A stretch of 64,000 bases of DNA from Arthrobacter sp. MA-N2 (GCF_000517125.1 NZ_KI912155.1:1716696-1780695), one strand, 5' to 3'; shown: positions 44,462-53,766, counted from the stretch's first letter. Numbers and translations: made by a program. The notes: a model not told the origin generated them from the sequence alone.

Positions 44462-45187
44462 ATGACTCATTCAGAACGGACGGAGCCAACCGAACCCCGG
44501 ACGCCGGCTGATCCGGCGGCAAACTCGCTGCGGTCATTCCTTGTCGCCCCCGAGCATGGCAGTATGACGGATGCCGTCACTGATGCTCTGCGCGAGGCCA
44601 TTCTCAGCGGGGCACTGGCACCTCCCGCCTGGCTGCGCGAGGATGACCTAGCGCAAACCTTGTGCGTCAGCCGGACACCGGTGAGGGAGGCTCTTCGCCG
44701 TTTGTCTGACGAGGGTCTCACCCAGCGCGTGGCCAACCGGGGCACCGTCGTCGCTCAAATGTCGATCGACGAAATCCTGGCTGTCTATGCCGTTCGCGAG
44801 AGCCTTGAAGGACTAGCGGCCCGCACCGCAGCCATCCGCAGGCCGGCAGGCCTGGTGGATGCACTTACCGCGGTGCACCGCGAGATGGAAGGACAGGTCA
44901 ACGACAGTAGGCGCTTGGCTGAGCTCAACCTGCAATTCCACCGTCTCATTCGGGACGCGAGCGGCAATCCATATCTCGAACGGTTTCTGACGCAGGTCGA
45001 ACACGCTGTGCGCCGCTTTGGACGTACGACCTATGACTCCGAGGGGCGTTCCGTCGAGAGCCTCAAGGAACACTATGCGATCCTTGAGGCCATTGCGGCC
45101 GGTGATGCCGATCGTGCCGAAGAGCAAGCAGTGGCCCACATGCGCCGCGCCCGCGAGGTGCGGGTGAAGCAGATGCTTGCGCGCTAA
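44462..45187 (+). CDS. GntR-family (FCD) regulator of the P450 cluster
   Basis: The 241-residue protein has a GntR winged helix (VTDALREAILSGALAPPAWL, then CVSRTPVREALRRLSDEGLT) and an FCD all-alpha effector domain with histidines in NLQFHRLIRDASGN and EHYAILEAIAAGD that usually bind a metal and a carboxylic acid. ATG 44462 follows AGGAG. It lies inside the cluster between the reductase and aldehyde dehydrogenase genes and probably controls it; the effector would be a carboxylate intermediate. Confidence 0.9.
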   Translation: MTHSERTEPTEPRTPADPAANSLRSFLVAPEHGSMTDAVTDALREAILSGALAPPAWLREDDLAQTLCVSRTPVREALRRLSDEGLTQRVANRGTVVAQMSIDEILAVYAVRESLEGLAARTAAIRRPAGLVDALTAVHREMEGQVNDSRRLAELNLQFHRLIRDASGNPYLERFLTQVEHAVRRFGRTTYDSEGRSVESLKEHYAILEAIAAGDADRAEEQAVAHMRRAREVRVKQMLAR

Positions 45188-45240
45188 GCCGGCCGCCCGA
45201 TTTCCTCGACTTGACAGAGAAGAGGCCAATCGGCATGGTT

Positions 45241-45252
45241 ATTGCATGCAAT
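45241..45252. promoter_or_regulatory. Perfect palindrome ATTGCATGCAAT ahead of the aldehyde dehydrogenase gene
   Basis: A 12-bp perfect palindrome, 95 bp upstream of the aldehyde dehydrogenase start and 54 bp after the GntR stop, in an AT-rich promoter-like region. It is the best-formed member of the TTGCAT sites in the cluster. Confidence 0.55.
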
Positions 45253-45346
45253 GTGTGAACAATCTGCATATTTTTTTGTGCGTAATCACACTCCTCAAAA
45301 CGAAACACGTATCGCGTTATGAATCTTCAACGGAACAGGTGCACGA

Positions 45347-46876
45347 ATGACTGACTACCGCATGCTGATCGGCGGGCAAAGAGTTGATGCGACCGCGCTC
45401 CGCCGCTTGCCGGTCACCAACCCTTACACCGGGCAGCAGATCGGCACGATTCCGGATGCGTCGGCCTCGGACGTCGATGATGCTATCGCCGCAGCGCGCC
45501 ATGCTTTCGACAATGTGTGGTCCGCAGTTTCCGGGACGCGTCGCGCCGAGTTGATGAACCGCCTTGCCGCCCTCATCGACGACCGCTCCGACGCTCTCGG
45601 CCTTCTCGAGTCGCAGGATAACGGCAAGCTTCTGCGGGAGACGAGCGCGCAGGCCCGGTTCTCAGCCCGCAATTACCGCTTTTTCGCCGGCTATGCCGAC
45701 AAGCTCTATGGGCGCACGATTCCCCTGGACACTCCCAACACGCTCGACTACACGCTGCGGCAGCCGGTGGGCGTCGCAGCCCTTGTGACTGCATGGAATT
45801 CGCCTATGCAGCTCCTCGCCAACAAGCTGGCACCAGCGTTGGCAGCTGGCAATACCGTCGTGATCAAACCGTCGGAACACGCCTCCCTCACGACCCTGGT
45901 ACTAGCCGACCTCGTCGAAGAAGCGGGCTTTCCTGCGGGCGTCATCAACATCGTTTCCGGCGGCGTTGAGTGTGGCCGTGCCATCTCCGAACACCCTGGC
46001 CTCGACCGCATCAGTTTCACCGGAAGCGTGCCCACCGGGCAGGCGATTGCTGCAGCCGCCGCGCGCACATTGGTACCGGTCACTCTTGAACTAGGGGGAA
46101 AATCCCCGAACATCATCTTCGAAGATGCCAATCTGAAGCGCGCCGTCACGGGAGCGCTCGTCGGAATTTTCTCCGCGGGTGGACAAACCTGCATTGCCGG
46201 CAGCCGGCTCCTGGTACAGGACAGCGTCTATGACCGCGTCGTCAGCGAAATCGCCATACGGGCAGACGCTATCCGGCTTGGAGACCCCCTTAAGCCTGCT
46301 ACCCATATGGGACCAGTCGCCAATGAACCGCAATTTGAGCGGATCACACGAATGATCCGTTCGGGCGTCGACGCCGGCGCGCGCATGGTGGCTGGCGGGG
46401 TGGTTCCGCACGCCACGGAGCTTTCCGAGGGACTCTTTATCCGGCCAACGGTCTTCGCTGACGTTGACAATGGTTCTTCGTTGGCTCAGGAAGAAATTTT
46501 CGGTCCTGTACTGTCGATCATCCGTTTCTCGGATGAATCCGAAGCGGTCGCGATTGCCAACGACAGCAGCTTTGGTCTGGCTTCCGGCATCTGGACCGAC
46601 AATCTCGGCCGGGCACACCGTGTCGCCGAGAAGATCGTGGCGGGGACCGTGTGGGTGAACACCTACCGCTCAAGCGCAGCCCAGGCACCGTTCGGGGGCG
46701 TTGGAAGATCCGGCCACGGACGCGAACGAGGCGAAGAAGCCCTGGACGAGTACTTGCGAACCAAGAACGTCATGGTCGACCTAAGCGAAGAAACCATCGA
46801 TCCTTTCGCCGCCGCACTCGGGGAGCCTCCGATTCACGTACAGGATTCAGATTCCACGAAGGAGAACCAACAGTGA
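45347..46876 (+). CDS. NAD(P)-dependent aldehyde dehydrogenase
   Basis: The 509-residue cytosolic enzyme oxidises an aldehyde to a carboxylate. Catalytic residues are C282 in FSAGGQTCIAGSR and E248 in LELGGKSPN, with VVIKPSEHA for cofactor binding. A C-terminal extension of about 25 residues follows the usual end. The stop overlaps the GTG of the next gene. It could oxidise an aldehyde created by one of the P450s or by the SDR; specificity is not visible. Confidence 0.93.
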   Translation: MTDYRMLIGGQRVDATALRRLPVTNPYTGQQIGTIPDASASDVDDAIAAARHAFDNVWSAVSGTRRAELMNRLAALIDDRSDALGLLESQDNGKLLRETSAQARFSARNYRFFAGYADKLYGRTIPLDTPNTLDYTLRQPVGVAALVTAWNSPMQLLANKLAPALAAGNTVVIKPSEHASLTTLVLADLVEEAGFPAGVINIVSGGVECGRAISEHPGLDRISFTGSVPTGQAIAAAAARTLVPVTLELGGKSPNIIFEDANLKRAVTGALVGIFSAGGQTCIAGSRLLVQDSVYDRVVSEIAIRADAIRLGDPLKPATHMGPVANEPQFERITRMIRSGVDAGARMVAGGVVPHATELSEGLFIRPTVFADVDNGSSLAQEEIFGPVLSIIRFSDESEAVAIANDSSFGLASGIWTDNLGRAHRVAEKIVAGTVWVNTYRSSAAQAPFGGVGRSGHGRERGEEALDEYLRTKNVMVDLSEETIDPFAAALGEPPIHVQDSDSTKENQQ

Positions 46877-47790
46877 CTGACAACGCAACCACCGTAGCTC
46901 TGGTCGGGCTGGGCAACATGGGCGCCGCGGTCGCCTCACGGTTGGTTCGCGTCGGCCCGCTGAAGGGATTCGACCTCAGCGCGTCACGACGCGACGCCGC
47001 GTCAGCCATGGGCGTGACAGCCGTGGACGATCTAGCGGAGCTGGCTGACGCCGACGTCGTCCTCTTGTCTCTTCCTACGCCTGAGATCTCCCTCACGGTC
47101 GGACGCACCCTGGCCGAATATTTGCGCCCGGGCAGCATCATCGTTGAGACGAGTACCGTCAACCCCGCGGACATGGGACGCCTCGCCGACGCAGTGTCAA
47201 GCAGTGGCATCCGCGTGGTCGACGCCGCCATCCTCTCCGGCGTCGGGGGCATGGCCGCCGGTACCAGCGTGCTGCTCACCGGCGGCCGTTCCGAGGATCT
47301 CGACGCAGTGGCGCCGGTCTTGGAGGCAATGAGCGGCCGCACCATCCGTTACAGCGAGCTTGGCACCGGCATGGCGGCCAAGGTCATCAACAACGCCGTG
47401 GCACACGCCGTAATGGTCGTCCTTTCCGAGGCAGCATCCCTGGCCGTCGCCACCGGAATCACCGTTGAACAGATCGCTGATCTGCTCCGCGACCCGGATG
47501 CCGGCCTGCTTCGCCCCCTCACTCACCGAATTGACGAGCGTGTTCGGCAGGGCAACTACGAGGGCGGTATGCCGACCGAGGCCGCCCGGAAGGATTCGGT
47601 GCTCGCCTTGCAGCTAGCGCAGGCCCATGACGTACCGCTGTTTGCCATCCAAGGCGCCCACAGCGTGTATGAACTGGCCCTTGCTGCAGGCCTTGCCCGT
47701 CACGACTATGCGTCCATCGCCACCCTGTGGGAAGGCTGGACGCACAGCCCATTATCCGATAGCGCCCGGACCCCCACGACTGCCGTTTAG
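46873..47790 (+). CDS. 3-hydroxyisobutyrate-dehydrogenase-like oxidoreductase
   Basis: The 305-residue protein has the N-terminal dinucleotide fold VALVGLGNMGAAVASRL, the substrate segment SGVGGMAAGTS where the family has SGG--GA--G, and the catalytic lysine region GTGMAAKVINNAVAH. It belongs to the beta-hydroxyacid dehydrogenases, which oxidise 3-hydroxy acids. I use GTG 46873, which overlaps the aldehyde dehydrogenase stop by 3 bp. The altered substrate motif (SGVGG) suggests a different hydroxy acid from 3-hydroxyisobutyrate. Confidence 0.87.
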   Translation: MTDNATTVALVGLGNMGAAVASRLVRVGPLKGFDLSASRRDAASAMGVTAVDDLAELADADVVLLSLPTPEISLTVGRTLAEYLRPGSIIVETSTVNPADMGRLADAVSSSGIRVVDAAILSGVGGMAAGTSVLLTGGRSEDLDAVAPVLEAMSGRTIRYSELGTGMAAKVINNAVAHAVMVVLSEAASLAVATGITVEQIADLLRDPDAGLLRPLTHRIDERVRQGNYEGGMPTEAARKDSVLALQLAQAHDVPLFAIQGAHSVYELALAAGLARHDYASIATLWEGWTHSPLSDSARTPTTAV

Positions 47791-47840
47791 GCATCTAGGT
47801 ATCCAGGCCAAAACCAACAGACTGAAATGGAACAACAGAC

Positions 47841-49385
47841 ATGACAGATGTGATACCCACCACCGAAGAATCCCAAATCGGAGACGAAGGGCACTACGAC
47901 GTCATTGTCGTCGGTGCCGGAAACGCCGGATTCAGTGCAGCCCACGCCGCGAGGGAGCTCGGAGCGTCCGTGCTTCTTCTGGAGAAAGCGCCGGTCGAGG
48001 ACGCTGGAGGCAATAGCTTCTACACCGCTGGCGCCTATCGAATCGCGTTCAACGACATCTCCGACCTTGTTCCCCTGCTCGACGACGAAACTGTGAAGCG
48101 GTTGCCGCAGACCGTTGTCCCGGCGTATCCGGCCGTTGATTTCACCAGCGATATGAGCCGCATCACCGAAGGACGCAACGATGCGACCCTTACAGAGATC
48201 CTCGTCTCGCGCTCATACGACACGCTGCGCTGGCTGCACTCCAAGGGCCTGCAGTTCCGACTGATGTACGAACGCCAGGCCTATGAAGACAACGGCGTGT
48301 TCACGTTCTACGGCAATCTCGTCGTCGGGTCCGTGGGAGGCGGCAAGGGGCTCATCGCCCAGCACACCGAGGCGGCTGTTTCCTCGGGTGTGAGCTTCCG
48401 CTACGGCGCCCGGGTAACCGGATTTCTCCGCGGTGACAACGGCGAAGTCACTGGAGTCCAGTACACCGATGCCGACGGCGCCGCCCGAACAGTTTCGGCC
48501 GGAGCGGTCGTACTCGCAGCAGGTGGCTTCGAATCAGACCCCGAGCGCCGGGAACGCTACCTTGGCGAAGGCTGGTCAAATGCCCTCGTGCGCGGCAATC
48601 CGGGCAACACAGGCGAGGTGCTCGACATGGCGCTCGAAGCCGGAGTACAGCGGTTCGGCGACTGGGGTAGCTGCCACAGCGTGGCATGGGATGCCGGCGG
48701 CCCGCCGAACGGAGGCAACCGCGAGCTGACCAACCAGATGACGCGGCAGAGCTATCCGCTCGGCATCGTTGTAAACCGTGAGGGCAAGCGATTCATCGAT
48801 GAGGGTGCGGACTACCGCAACTACACCTACGCCCGTTACGGGCGCGAAATACTGAAGCAGCCCGAAGGGATTGCGTTCCAGATTTTCGATGCAAAGACGC
48901 GCCCCATGCTGCGCACGGAAGAGTACGACTCCACGCCGATTTCGGGCGCCCAGGCCGACAGCATCGAGGAACTCGCCGAGAAGCTGGGGATAGCCGTCGA
49001 CGACTTCCGGCGCACGGTGGATGAGTTCAACAACTCAATCGTCGACCAGCCATTCCACCCGTCCGTTAAGGATGGACGTGCCGCCGAAGTCGTGCCGCCG
49101 AAGTCGAACTGGGCCTTGGCTATCGATACCGCACCCTTCTACGGCTACGCCGTGACCTGCGGTATCACCTTCACCTTCGGCGGGTTGAAAGTGAACGAGA
49201 ACGCGCAGGCTGTCGATGAGTCGGGCACCCCGATCCCGGGACTGTATGTCGCAGGTGAGATGGTGGGCGGGCTCTTCTCCGGCAACTATCCTGGCGGATC
49301 AGGACTGACATCCGGAGCGGTTTTCGGACGTCTGGCCGGATCCCATGCGGCTTCTCTCACCCGTGCCGGTTTACTGGTGTCATGA
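47841..49385 (+). CDS. FAD-dependent tricarballylate-dehydrogenase-like oxidoreductase
   Basis: The 514-residue flavoprotein belongs to the fumarate reductase/succinate dehydrogenase flavoprotein family, TcuA branch. The FAD-binding fold is YDVIVVGAGNAGFSAAHAAR with ELGASVLLLEKAP; the C-terminal family motif is GLYVAGEMVGGLFSGNYPGG followed by SGLTSGAVFGR. Such enzymes introduce a double bond next to a carboxylate or ketone. No signal peptide is present, so it is cytosolic. Its stop overlaps the next ATG. A broken relative lies at 29.6 kb. Confidence 0.88.
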   Translation: MTDVIPTTEESQIGDEGHYDVIVVGAGNAGFSAAHAARELGASVLLLEKAPVEDAGGNSFYTAGAYRIAFNDISDLVPLLDDETVKRLPQTVVPAYPAVDFTSDMSRITEGRNDATLTEILVSRSYDTLRWLHSKGLQFRLMYERQAYEDNGVFTFYGNLVVGSVGGGKGLIAQHTEAAVSSGVSFRYGARVTGFLRGDNGEVTGVQYTDADGAARTVSAGAVVLAAGGFESDPERRERYLGEGWSNALVRGNPGNTGEVLDMALEAGVQRFGDWGSCHSVAWDAGGPPNGGNRELTNQMTRQSYPLGIVVNREGKRFIDEGADYRNYTYARYGREILKQPEGIAFQIFDAKTRPMLRTEEYDSTPISGAQADSIEELAEKLGIAVDDFRRTVDEFNNSIVDQPFHPSVKDGRAAEVVPPKSNWALAIDTAPFYGYAVTCGITFTFGGLKVNENAQAVDESGTPIPGLYVAGEMVGGLFSGNYPGGSGLTSGAVFGRLAGSHAASLTRAGLLVS

Positions 49386-50176
49386 CCATCCAGGCAAACG
49401 CATTCGCCGTATACGCGATCCGCTTCGCTTCCCGGGACGCCTCCCTTCGCAAGGAGCACTTCTACCGGGGTGATCCCTGTGGGGATGAAAGCCTGCCGAT
49501 CGACTACTTCGTATGGGTGATCGTAGGCCGCGGAACAACCGTGTTGGTGGATGCCGGGTTCACCCGGGAAGTTGCCGAGCGCCGGGGGAACAGGACCTTT
49601 CTGCAACCCCCGGCCGAAACAATGCGGCAGCTCGGCATCGCCACCGACAGTGTCAAGAACGTCATCTTGACTCATCTCCACTACGACCACACGGGCCACC
49701 TTCCGGACTTTCCATCGGCTCAGGTGCACCTGCAACGCACGGAGCTCGACTACTGGACCGGACCCTATGCCGGACGAGGAGAGAACCCCCACCTCATCGA
49801 ACCGGGGGACCTGGCATATGTGAAGGAGCAGCTGAAGAACGGGAATGTCACGCTCGTCGACGGCGACGCGGAGATTGTTCCTGGAGTGAAGGTGCACCGT
49901 GTTGGCGGCCATACCCAGGGTCTGCAGGTTGTTGCGGTGGAGACTGAAGGCGGCACGCTTGTCTTGGCCTCCGACGCCACCCACTTCTACGCCAACATAG
50001 ACGAGGACCGCCCTTATTCAATCGTTGATCACCTGCCGTCGATGTACGACGCGTTTGACTGGATCAAAATGACAGCCAGCGTTCCCGAATTCATCATTCC
50101 GGGACACGATCCTCTGGTGCTCGAAAGATTCCCCGCAGTGCCTGGGCTTGAGGGCATCGCCGTTCGTTTGGCGTAG
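49382..50176 (+). CDS. Metallo-beta-lactamase-fold hydrolase (lactonase-like)
   Basis: The 264-residue protein has the zinc-binding HLHYDHTGH motif, then GGHTQG, the bridging aspartate in ASDATHFY and a final histidine in PGHDP. The arrangement resembles N-acyl-homoserine-lactone lactonases (AttM/AiiA). In this setting it more likely opens a lactone or ester intermediate of the pathway than quenches signalling. ATG 49382 overlaps the flavoprotein stop as ATGA, so the two are coupled. Confidence 0.87.
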   Translation: MTIQANAFAVYAIRFASRDASLRKEHFYRGDPCGDESLPIDYFVWVIVGRGTTVLVDAGFTREVAERRGNRTFLQPPAETMRQLGIATDSVKNVILTHLHYDHTGHLPDFPSAQVHLQRTELDYWTGPYAGRGENPHLIEPGDLAYVKEQLKNGNVTLVDGDAEIVPGVKVHRVGGHTQGLQVVAVETEGGTLVLASDATHFYANIDEDRPYSIVDHLPSMYDAFDWIKMTASVPEFIIPGHDPLVLERFPAVPGLEGIAVRLA

Positions 50177-50221
50177 GGGACTGTGCCCGTCAGGGACGGG
50201 AACAGTCTTGTCCTGTCAAAG

Positions 50222-50231
50222 TTGCATACAA
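50222..50231. promoter_or_regulatory. TTGCATACAA operator candidate ahead of the second P450
   Basis: This near-palindrome lies 51 bp upstream of the second P450 start and 46 bp after the lactonase-like gene. It shares TTGCATACA with the site upstream of the GntR gene and suggests an internal promoter under the same regulator. Confidence 0.4.
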
Positions 50232-50281
50232 TACGAAAACAATTGATCTCCAGCAGGTGTGGGAATGAGAAGGAGAAACAG

Positions 50282-51472
50282 ATGGTAGCTGTCAAAGAAT
50301 TGACGGTATCCCCGGGGGCGATTGCGTCTCTGGAAGAGCAGCTGGAAGCCGCTGCTTCAGCGCGCATTGTGAAGAGCCCGCGGGGATATGAAATATTCCA
50401 CTACGAAGACAGTCTGCAGGTGCTGCGTTCCCCCGATATCCGCCGGGCCAAGCTGTTCCTTTACCGGGCCGACAACATCGGCCTGACCGAGGGCTATGCC
50501 CGTGACTTCATGGAACGAATGCTCAATACCCAGGAGGGCGAGCAGCGCAAGCATCTACGGACTCCCATGGCGCGGTTGCTGTCCCCGCGCAAGACCAAGA
50601 CGCTGACTGAGGCCGTCCGCGACATCGTCAACACCCTGCTCGACGAGGTGCAGAATCCCGATGACGTCGATTTCCTCAAAGAAGTCTCCTGGCGTCTCCC
50701 TCCGGAAGTGTATTGCCATATGGTGTCGATTCCCCGTGAGCTGGCCCCGACAATCGGGCGGCTTTCCGACAGCCTCCTTGGTCCGCTGCTCACCGTGGAT
50801 TCGAGCCGCAAGCAGGAACTCATTGATGCCCACTATGAGGTGTTCGCCCTTGTCGAAGAACACATCGAGACCCGGCGCAAGAACCTCAACGACGATTTCA
50901 CTTCCGCTCTCATCGAGGAGGAAATGGCCGGCAACCTCAGCACTCAGGAACTTTATGACACGGGAGTGGGTCTGCTGGAGGCCAGCGTTGACAACACTGT
51001 TCACCAGAGCGCGATCATGATGGGAATGTTGCTCGAAGACCAGGGGCGGTGGCAGCAGCTCCTGGCTGAGCCGGGTCTCATGCCAAACGCGGTGGAGGAG
51101 ACGCTCCGGGTCTACCCCCGCTTCCGAACGCATATGCGGTATGTTCCCGAAACCATGGACGTACTCGGTACCACCGTGCCCAAGGATGACCTTATTTTCA
51201 TCCATGTTGAGGCCGCACAAAACGACCCGACGGTATTCGACAATCCGTCCGAGTTTGACATGACGCGTCCAATGGTGCCCGGTCCTCTTTTGTTCGGTCA
51301 AGGGCAGTATTCCTGCATCGGCCAGAATCTGGCACGGCTCGAAATGCACACACTGCTCACCGCCGTCATGGAGCGGTTCCCGAACGCGCGCCTCATCGAA
51401 CCCTGGCAACAGCATGAGGGTCCCTTCGTCCGCGAGGTCACCTCTTTGCGGATTTCACTTACCGGAAAATGA
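50282..51472 (+). CDS. Cytochrome P450 (second), atypical I-helix
   Basis: The 396-residue P450 has the haem ligand C345 in FGQGQYSCIGQNLARLE and the ExxR element in VEETLRVYPRF. ATG 50282 follows AAGGAG. The I-helix segment reads EASVDNTVH: D237 is present, but the usual following threonine is asparagine (N238). Loss of the acid-alcohol pair changes proton delivery and is seen in P450s with peroxygenase or unusual chemistry. No reductase is adjacent, so it may borrow the upstream reductase. Its substrate is unknown. Confidence 0.9.
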   Translation: MVAVKELTVSPGAIASLEEQLEAAASARIVKSPRGYEIFHYEDSLQVLRSPDIRRAKLFLYRADNIGLTEGYARDFMERMLNTQEGEQRKHLRTPMARLLSPRKTKTLTEAVRDIVNTLLDEVQNPDDVDFLKEVSWRLPPEVYCHMVSIPRELAPTIGRLSDSLLGPLLTVDSSRKQELIDAHYEVFALVEEHIETRRKNLNDDFTSALIEEEMAGNLSTQELYDTGVGLLEASVDNTVHQSAIMMGMLLEDQGRWQQLLAEPGLMPNAVEETLRVYPRFRTHMRYVPETMDVLGTTVPKDDLIFIHVEAAQNDPTVFDNPSEFDMTRPMVPGPLLFGQGQYSCIGQNLARLEMHTLLTAVMERFPNARLIEPWQQHEGPFVREVTSLRISLTGK

Positions 51473-51503
51473 CTTTTCACCAACCAACGATGGGAAGAAT
51501 CTC

Positions 51504-52298
51504 ATGACAGAAAAAACACGCTTCATTGGTAAGACGGTGGTCGTCACCGGCGCTTCGCGGGGGCAGGGTGCTGCAGAGGCACGCGCTCTGGCGTCAGAAG
51601 GTGCCACAGTCATTATTGCCGACGTGACGGACGCAGCGGGCCAGGCTTTGGCCGAAGAAATCGCAGCCGGGGGTGGACACGCAAGCTACCAGCATCTGGA
51701 TGTCACCTCCGCGTCGGATTGGGCCAAGTTGCGCGAGTCCCTGATAGCCGCCGGCCACGGGCTGGACGGGCTTGTCAATAACGCTGGAATCTCCGTTCCG
51801 GGGCGCCTGTCCAATGTCACCCTCGAGGCGTGGAACAATTCCTTCGCCGTCAACGTGACTGGAGCAATGCTCGGAATCCAGACCCTGAGTCCCATCATGA
51901 ACCAGGGCGGTTCGATTGTGAATGTCGGCTCGATCGCGAGCCTGATCGCACACCACAACGTGGCATACAGTGCGGCGAAGTGGGCTCTCCGTGGCCTGTC
52001 GAAGACCGCCGCAGTCGAGCTGGCCCATCAGGGAATCCGGGTAAACATGATCCACCCGGGTTACATCAAGACGCCGATCAACGCCGACATGCCCGCCGCA
52101 TTTCTCAACACTCAACTCGCTTTGACCCCGGCAGGCCGGGGAGGGCACGTGGATGAAGTGGCGGATCTCGTCTTGTTCCTGCTCTCAGCGGACTCCACAT
52201 TCATTAGCGGCAGCGAGATCCCGATCGACGGCGGATTTACCTCCCATGGAGGTAACAAGCCCATTTTCGACGCTATCGATGCTGCCGCGGCGAACTAG
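51504..52298 (+). CDS. Short-chain dehydrogenase/reductase of the catabolic cluster
   Basis: The 264-residue classical SDR has TGASRGQG (15-22), D40 for NAD, NNAG (92-95) and the catalytic S143, Y155, K159. The sequence resembles 3-alpha/20-beta-hydroxysteroid-dehydrogenase-like SDRs, which oxidise ring hydroxyl groups, but that is a weak guide. ATG 51504 starts MTEKTRFIGKTVVVTG. It follows the second P450 by 31 bp and may oxidise the alcohol that enzyme makes. Confidence 0.88.
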   Translation: MTEKTRFIGKTVVVTGASRGQGAAEARALASEGATVIIADVTDAAGQALAEEIAAGGGHASYQHLDVTSASDWAKLRESLIAAGHGLDGLVNNAGISVPGRLSNVTLEAWNNSFAVNVTGAMLGIQTLSPIMNQGGSIVNVGSIASLIAHHNVAYSAAKWALRGLSKTAAVELAHQGIRVNMIHPGYIKTPINADMPAAFLNTQLALTPAGRGGHVDEVADLVLFLLSADSTFISGSEIPIDGGFTSHGGNKPIFDAIDAAAAN

Positions 52299-52309
52299 CG
52301 CGTCGACAA

Positions 52310-53704
52310 ATGGTGACGGCTGAACGGCCCGCGGCGGAGGGGGCGCAAGCAGATGCGACGCTGAGTGAGCGGTTCGCACGATTCGTGGCTGGGCTTGTGT
52401 TTGCCGAGCTGCCCCCTGCGGTGACGGAAAAGGCGCGGATTTGTCTGCTTCACCAACTGGGGATGGGGCTGGCGGCGCACGGTATCGCGTGCGTTGGCCA
52501 GGCCGCCCACATCGCCGCCAGAGAGCAGGCTCGGCCGGCGGCAACGATGCTGCACGGGGGAGAGCGCACCTCGGCCATGAACGCTGCCTTCGCCAATGGC
52601 GCCCTCTTCCACGCCCGGGTCCAGGACGACACGCACCATACCGCCCACCTTGGAACGGCAGTAATCTCCGCCGCCCTCGCCGTGGCTGAGGAACGTGGAG
52701 CAAGCGGCGCTGATCTGCTCGCTGCAATGGTTGCCGGTTATGAGATTGCCGGTGGCCTCAGCCGTGAGTACACGGCGTTGACCACACCCCGCGGAATCCG
52801 GGCAACCGGCGTCTTCGGTGTGATCGCCGCGGCCGCAGCCGCGGCTAAACTTATGCGCCTCAACGAGGCGGACACCGCTCACGCACTGGGAATCGCTGCG
52901 GGCTTTGCCTGTGGAACGAGCGAGCCTTTCGGCGCGGGCAGCCCGGAGTTCCACTTCAATAACGGGCAGGCCGCAAAGAACGGCATCCTCGCTGCCATCA
53001 TGGCGGAGGAAGGTGTGACAGCGGCCAGCACGGCATTCGAGGGCGTGGCAGGCTATCTTCAGGCCTATGCGGGAGATCGCACCGAGCCGTTCCGGGCCGC
53101 TGCAGAGCTGGGTCAGACGTTTGAAATTCTCAACGTGAACCTCAAACCACTCCCAGTGTGCGCCGGAAACCAAGTGCCGGTGAGGAACGCCAAGATCCTC
53201 GCCGAGCGGATCGGTGACATTTCGCAAGTGCAATCCATCCGGATCGAAATGAACCCGTATGAGGCTAACCACCCGGGAATCGCGGGATACGGGCCCTTCC
53301 GGAACCGGGTGAACACGCTGATGAGCACCCCGTTTTGTGTGGCGCTTGGACTCTTGGGAACCGAAATCACCTTGGCAGCCATGGAAAGCTATGACGATCC
53401 GGGTGTCCGTCGCCTGGTGGGCCTTAGCAAGGTGGTTGCCGCTGACGATTTGCGGATGTTGCAGTCCCGCATCACAGTCCGGCTTCTGGATGGCAGCGAA
53501 TTTGAGAATACGCTGGCGCTGGGAGAGCGGGACTGGCGTCCGACCTTCGCCCAGGAGGCAGGGCTTCTGTCAGCCATGAACGCCGAAATGCCCATCGACG
53601 CCGAAAGGCTGAGAGATTTGGTGGAGCATGTGCAAAACATTGGCGAAGCCGCGTCGGTGGATCAGCTAGTGCGGCTCTGCGTGGCCTACCAGACAGAGCA
53701 ATAG
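52310..53704 (+). CDS. MmgE/PrpD family protein
   Basis: The 464-residue cytosolic protein belongs to the MmgE/PrpD family, which includes 2-methylcitrate dehydratase and cis-aconitate decarboxylase. Family landmarks are HHTAHLGTAVISAALAVAEE, AGYEIAGGLSREY, AHALGIAAGFACGTSEPFGA, and a late AVGN-like NQVPVRNAKIL. It starts 11 bp after the SDR. The reaction is probably dehydration, isomerisation or decarboxylation of a tri- or dicarboxylate. It points to branched acids late in this pathway, like the tricarballylate-dehydrogenase-like gene upstream. Confidence 0.87.
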   Translation: MVTAERPAAEGAQADATLSERFARFVAGLVFAELPPAVTEKARICLLHQLGMGLAAHGIACVGQAAHIAAREQARPAATMLHGGERTSAMNAAFANGALFHARVQDDTHHTAHLGTAVISAALAVAEERGASGADLLAAMVAGYEIAGGLSREYTALTTPRGIRATGVFGVIAAAAAAAKLMRLNEADTAHALGIAAGFACGTSEPFGAGSPEFHFNNGQAAKNGILAAIMAEEGVTAASTAFEGVAGYLQAYAGDRTEPFRAAAELGQTFEILNVNLKPLPVCAGNQVPVRNAKILAERIGDISQVQSIRIEMNPYEANHPGIAGYGPFRNRVNTLMSTPFCVALGLLGTEITLAAMESYDDPGVRRLVGLSKVVAADDLRMLQSRITVRLLDGSEFENTLALGERDWRPTFAQEAGLLSAMNAEMPIDAERLRDLVEHVQNIGEAASVDQLVRLCVAYQTEQ

Positions 53705-53720
53705 TTGGATTAAAGCGGCA

Positions 53721-53744
53721 GCGGAACTCCCTGCGGAGTTCCGC
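53721..53744 (+). terminator. Intercistronic hairpin before the HtaA-domain gene
   Basis: GCGGAACTCC (53721-53730) and GGAGTTCCGC (53735-53744) form a perfect 10-bp stem with a 4-nt loop, 16 bp after the MmgE/PrpD stop. It lacks a T-run. It may partly terminate the long operon or stabilise its 3' end, setting the HtaA-domain gene at a different level. Confidence 0.5.
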
Positions 53745-53766
53745 CTGGACCGGAGAGGTTACACCA

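Noticed and set aside
49382..50176. Quorum-quenching AHL lactonase as the primary role
   Set aside because: The motif set fits, but it is translationally coupled to a catabolic flavoprotein and no quorum genes are present, so a pathway lactonase or esterase is more likely.
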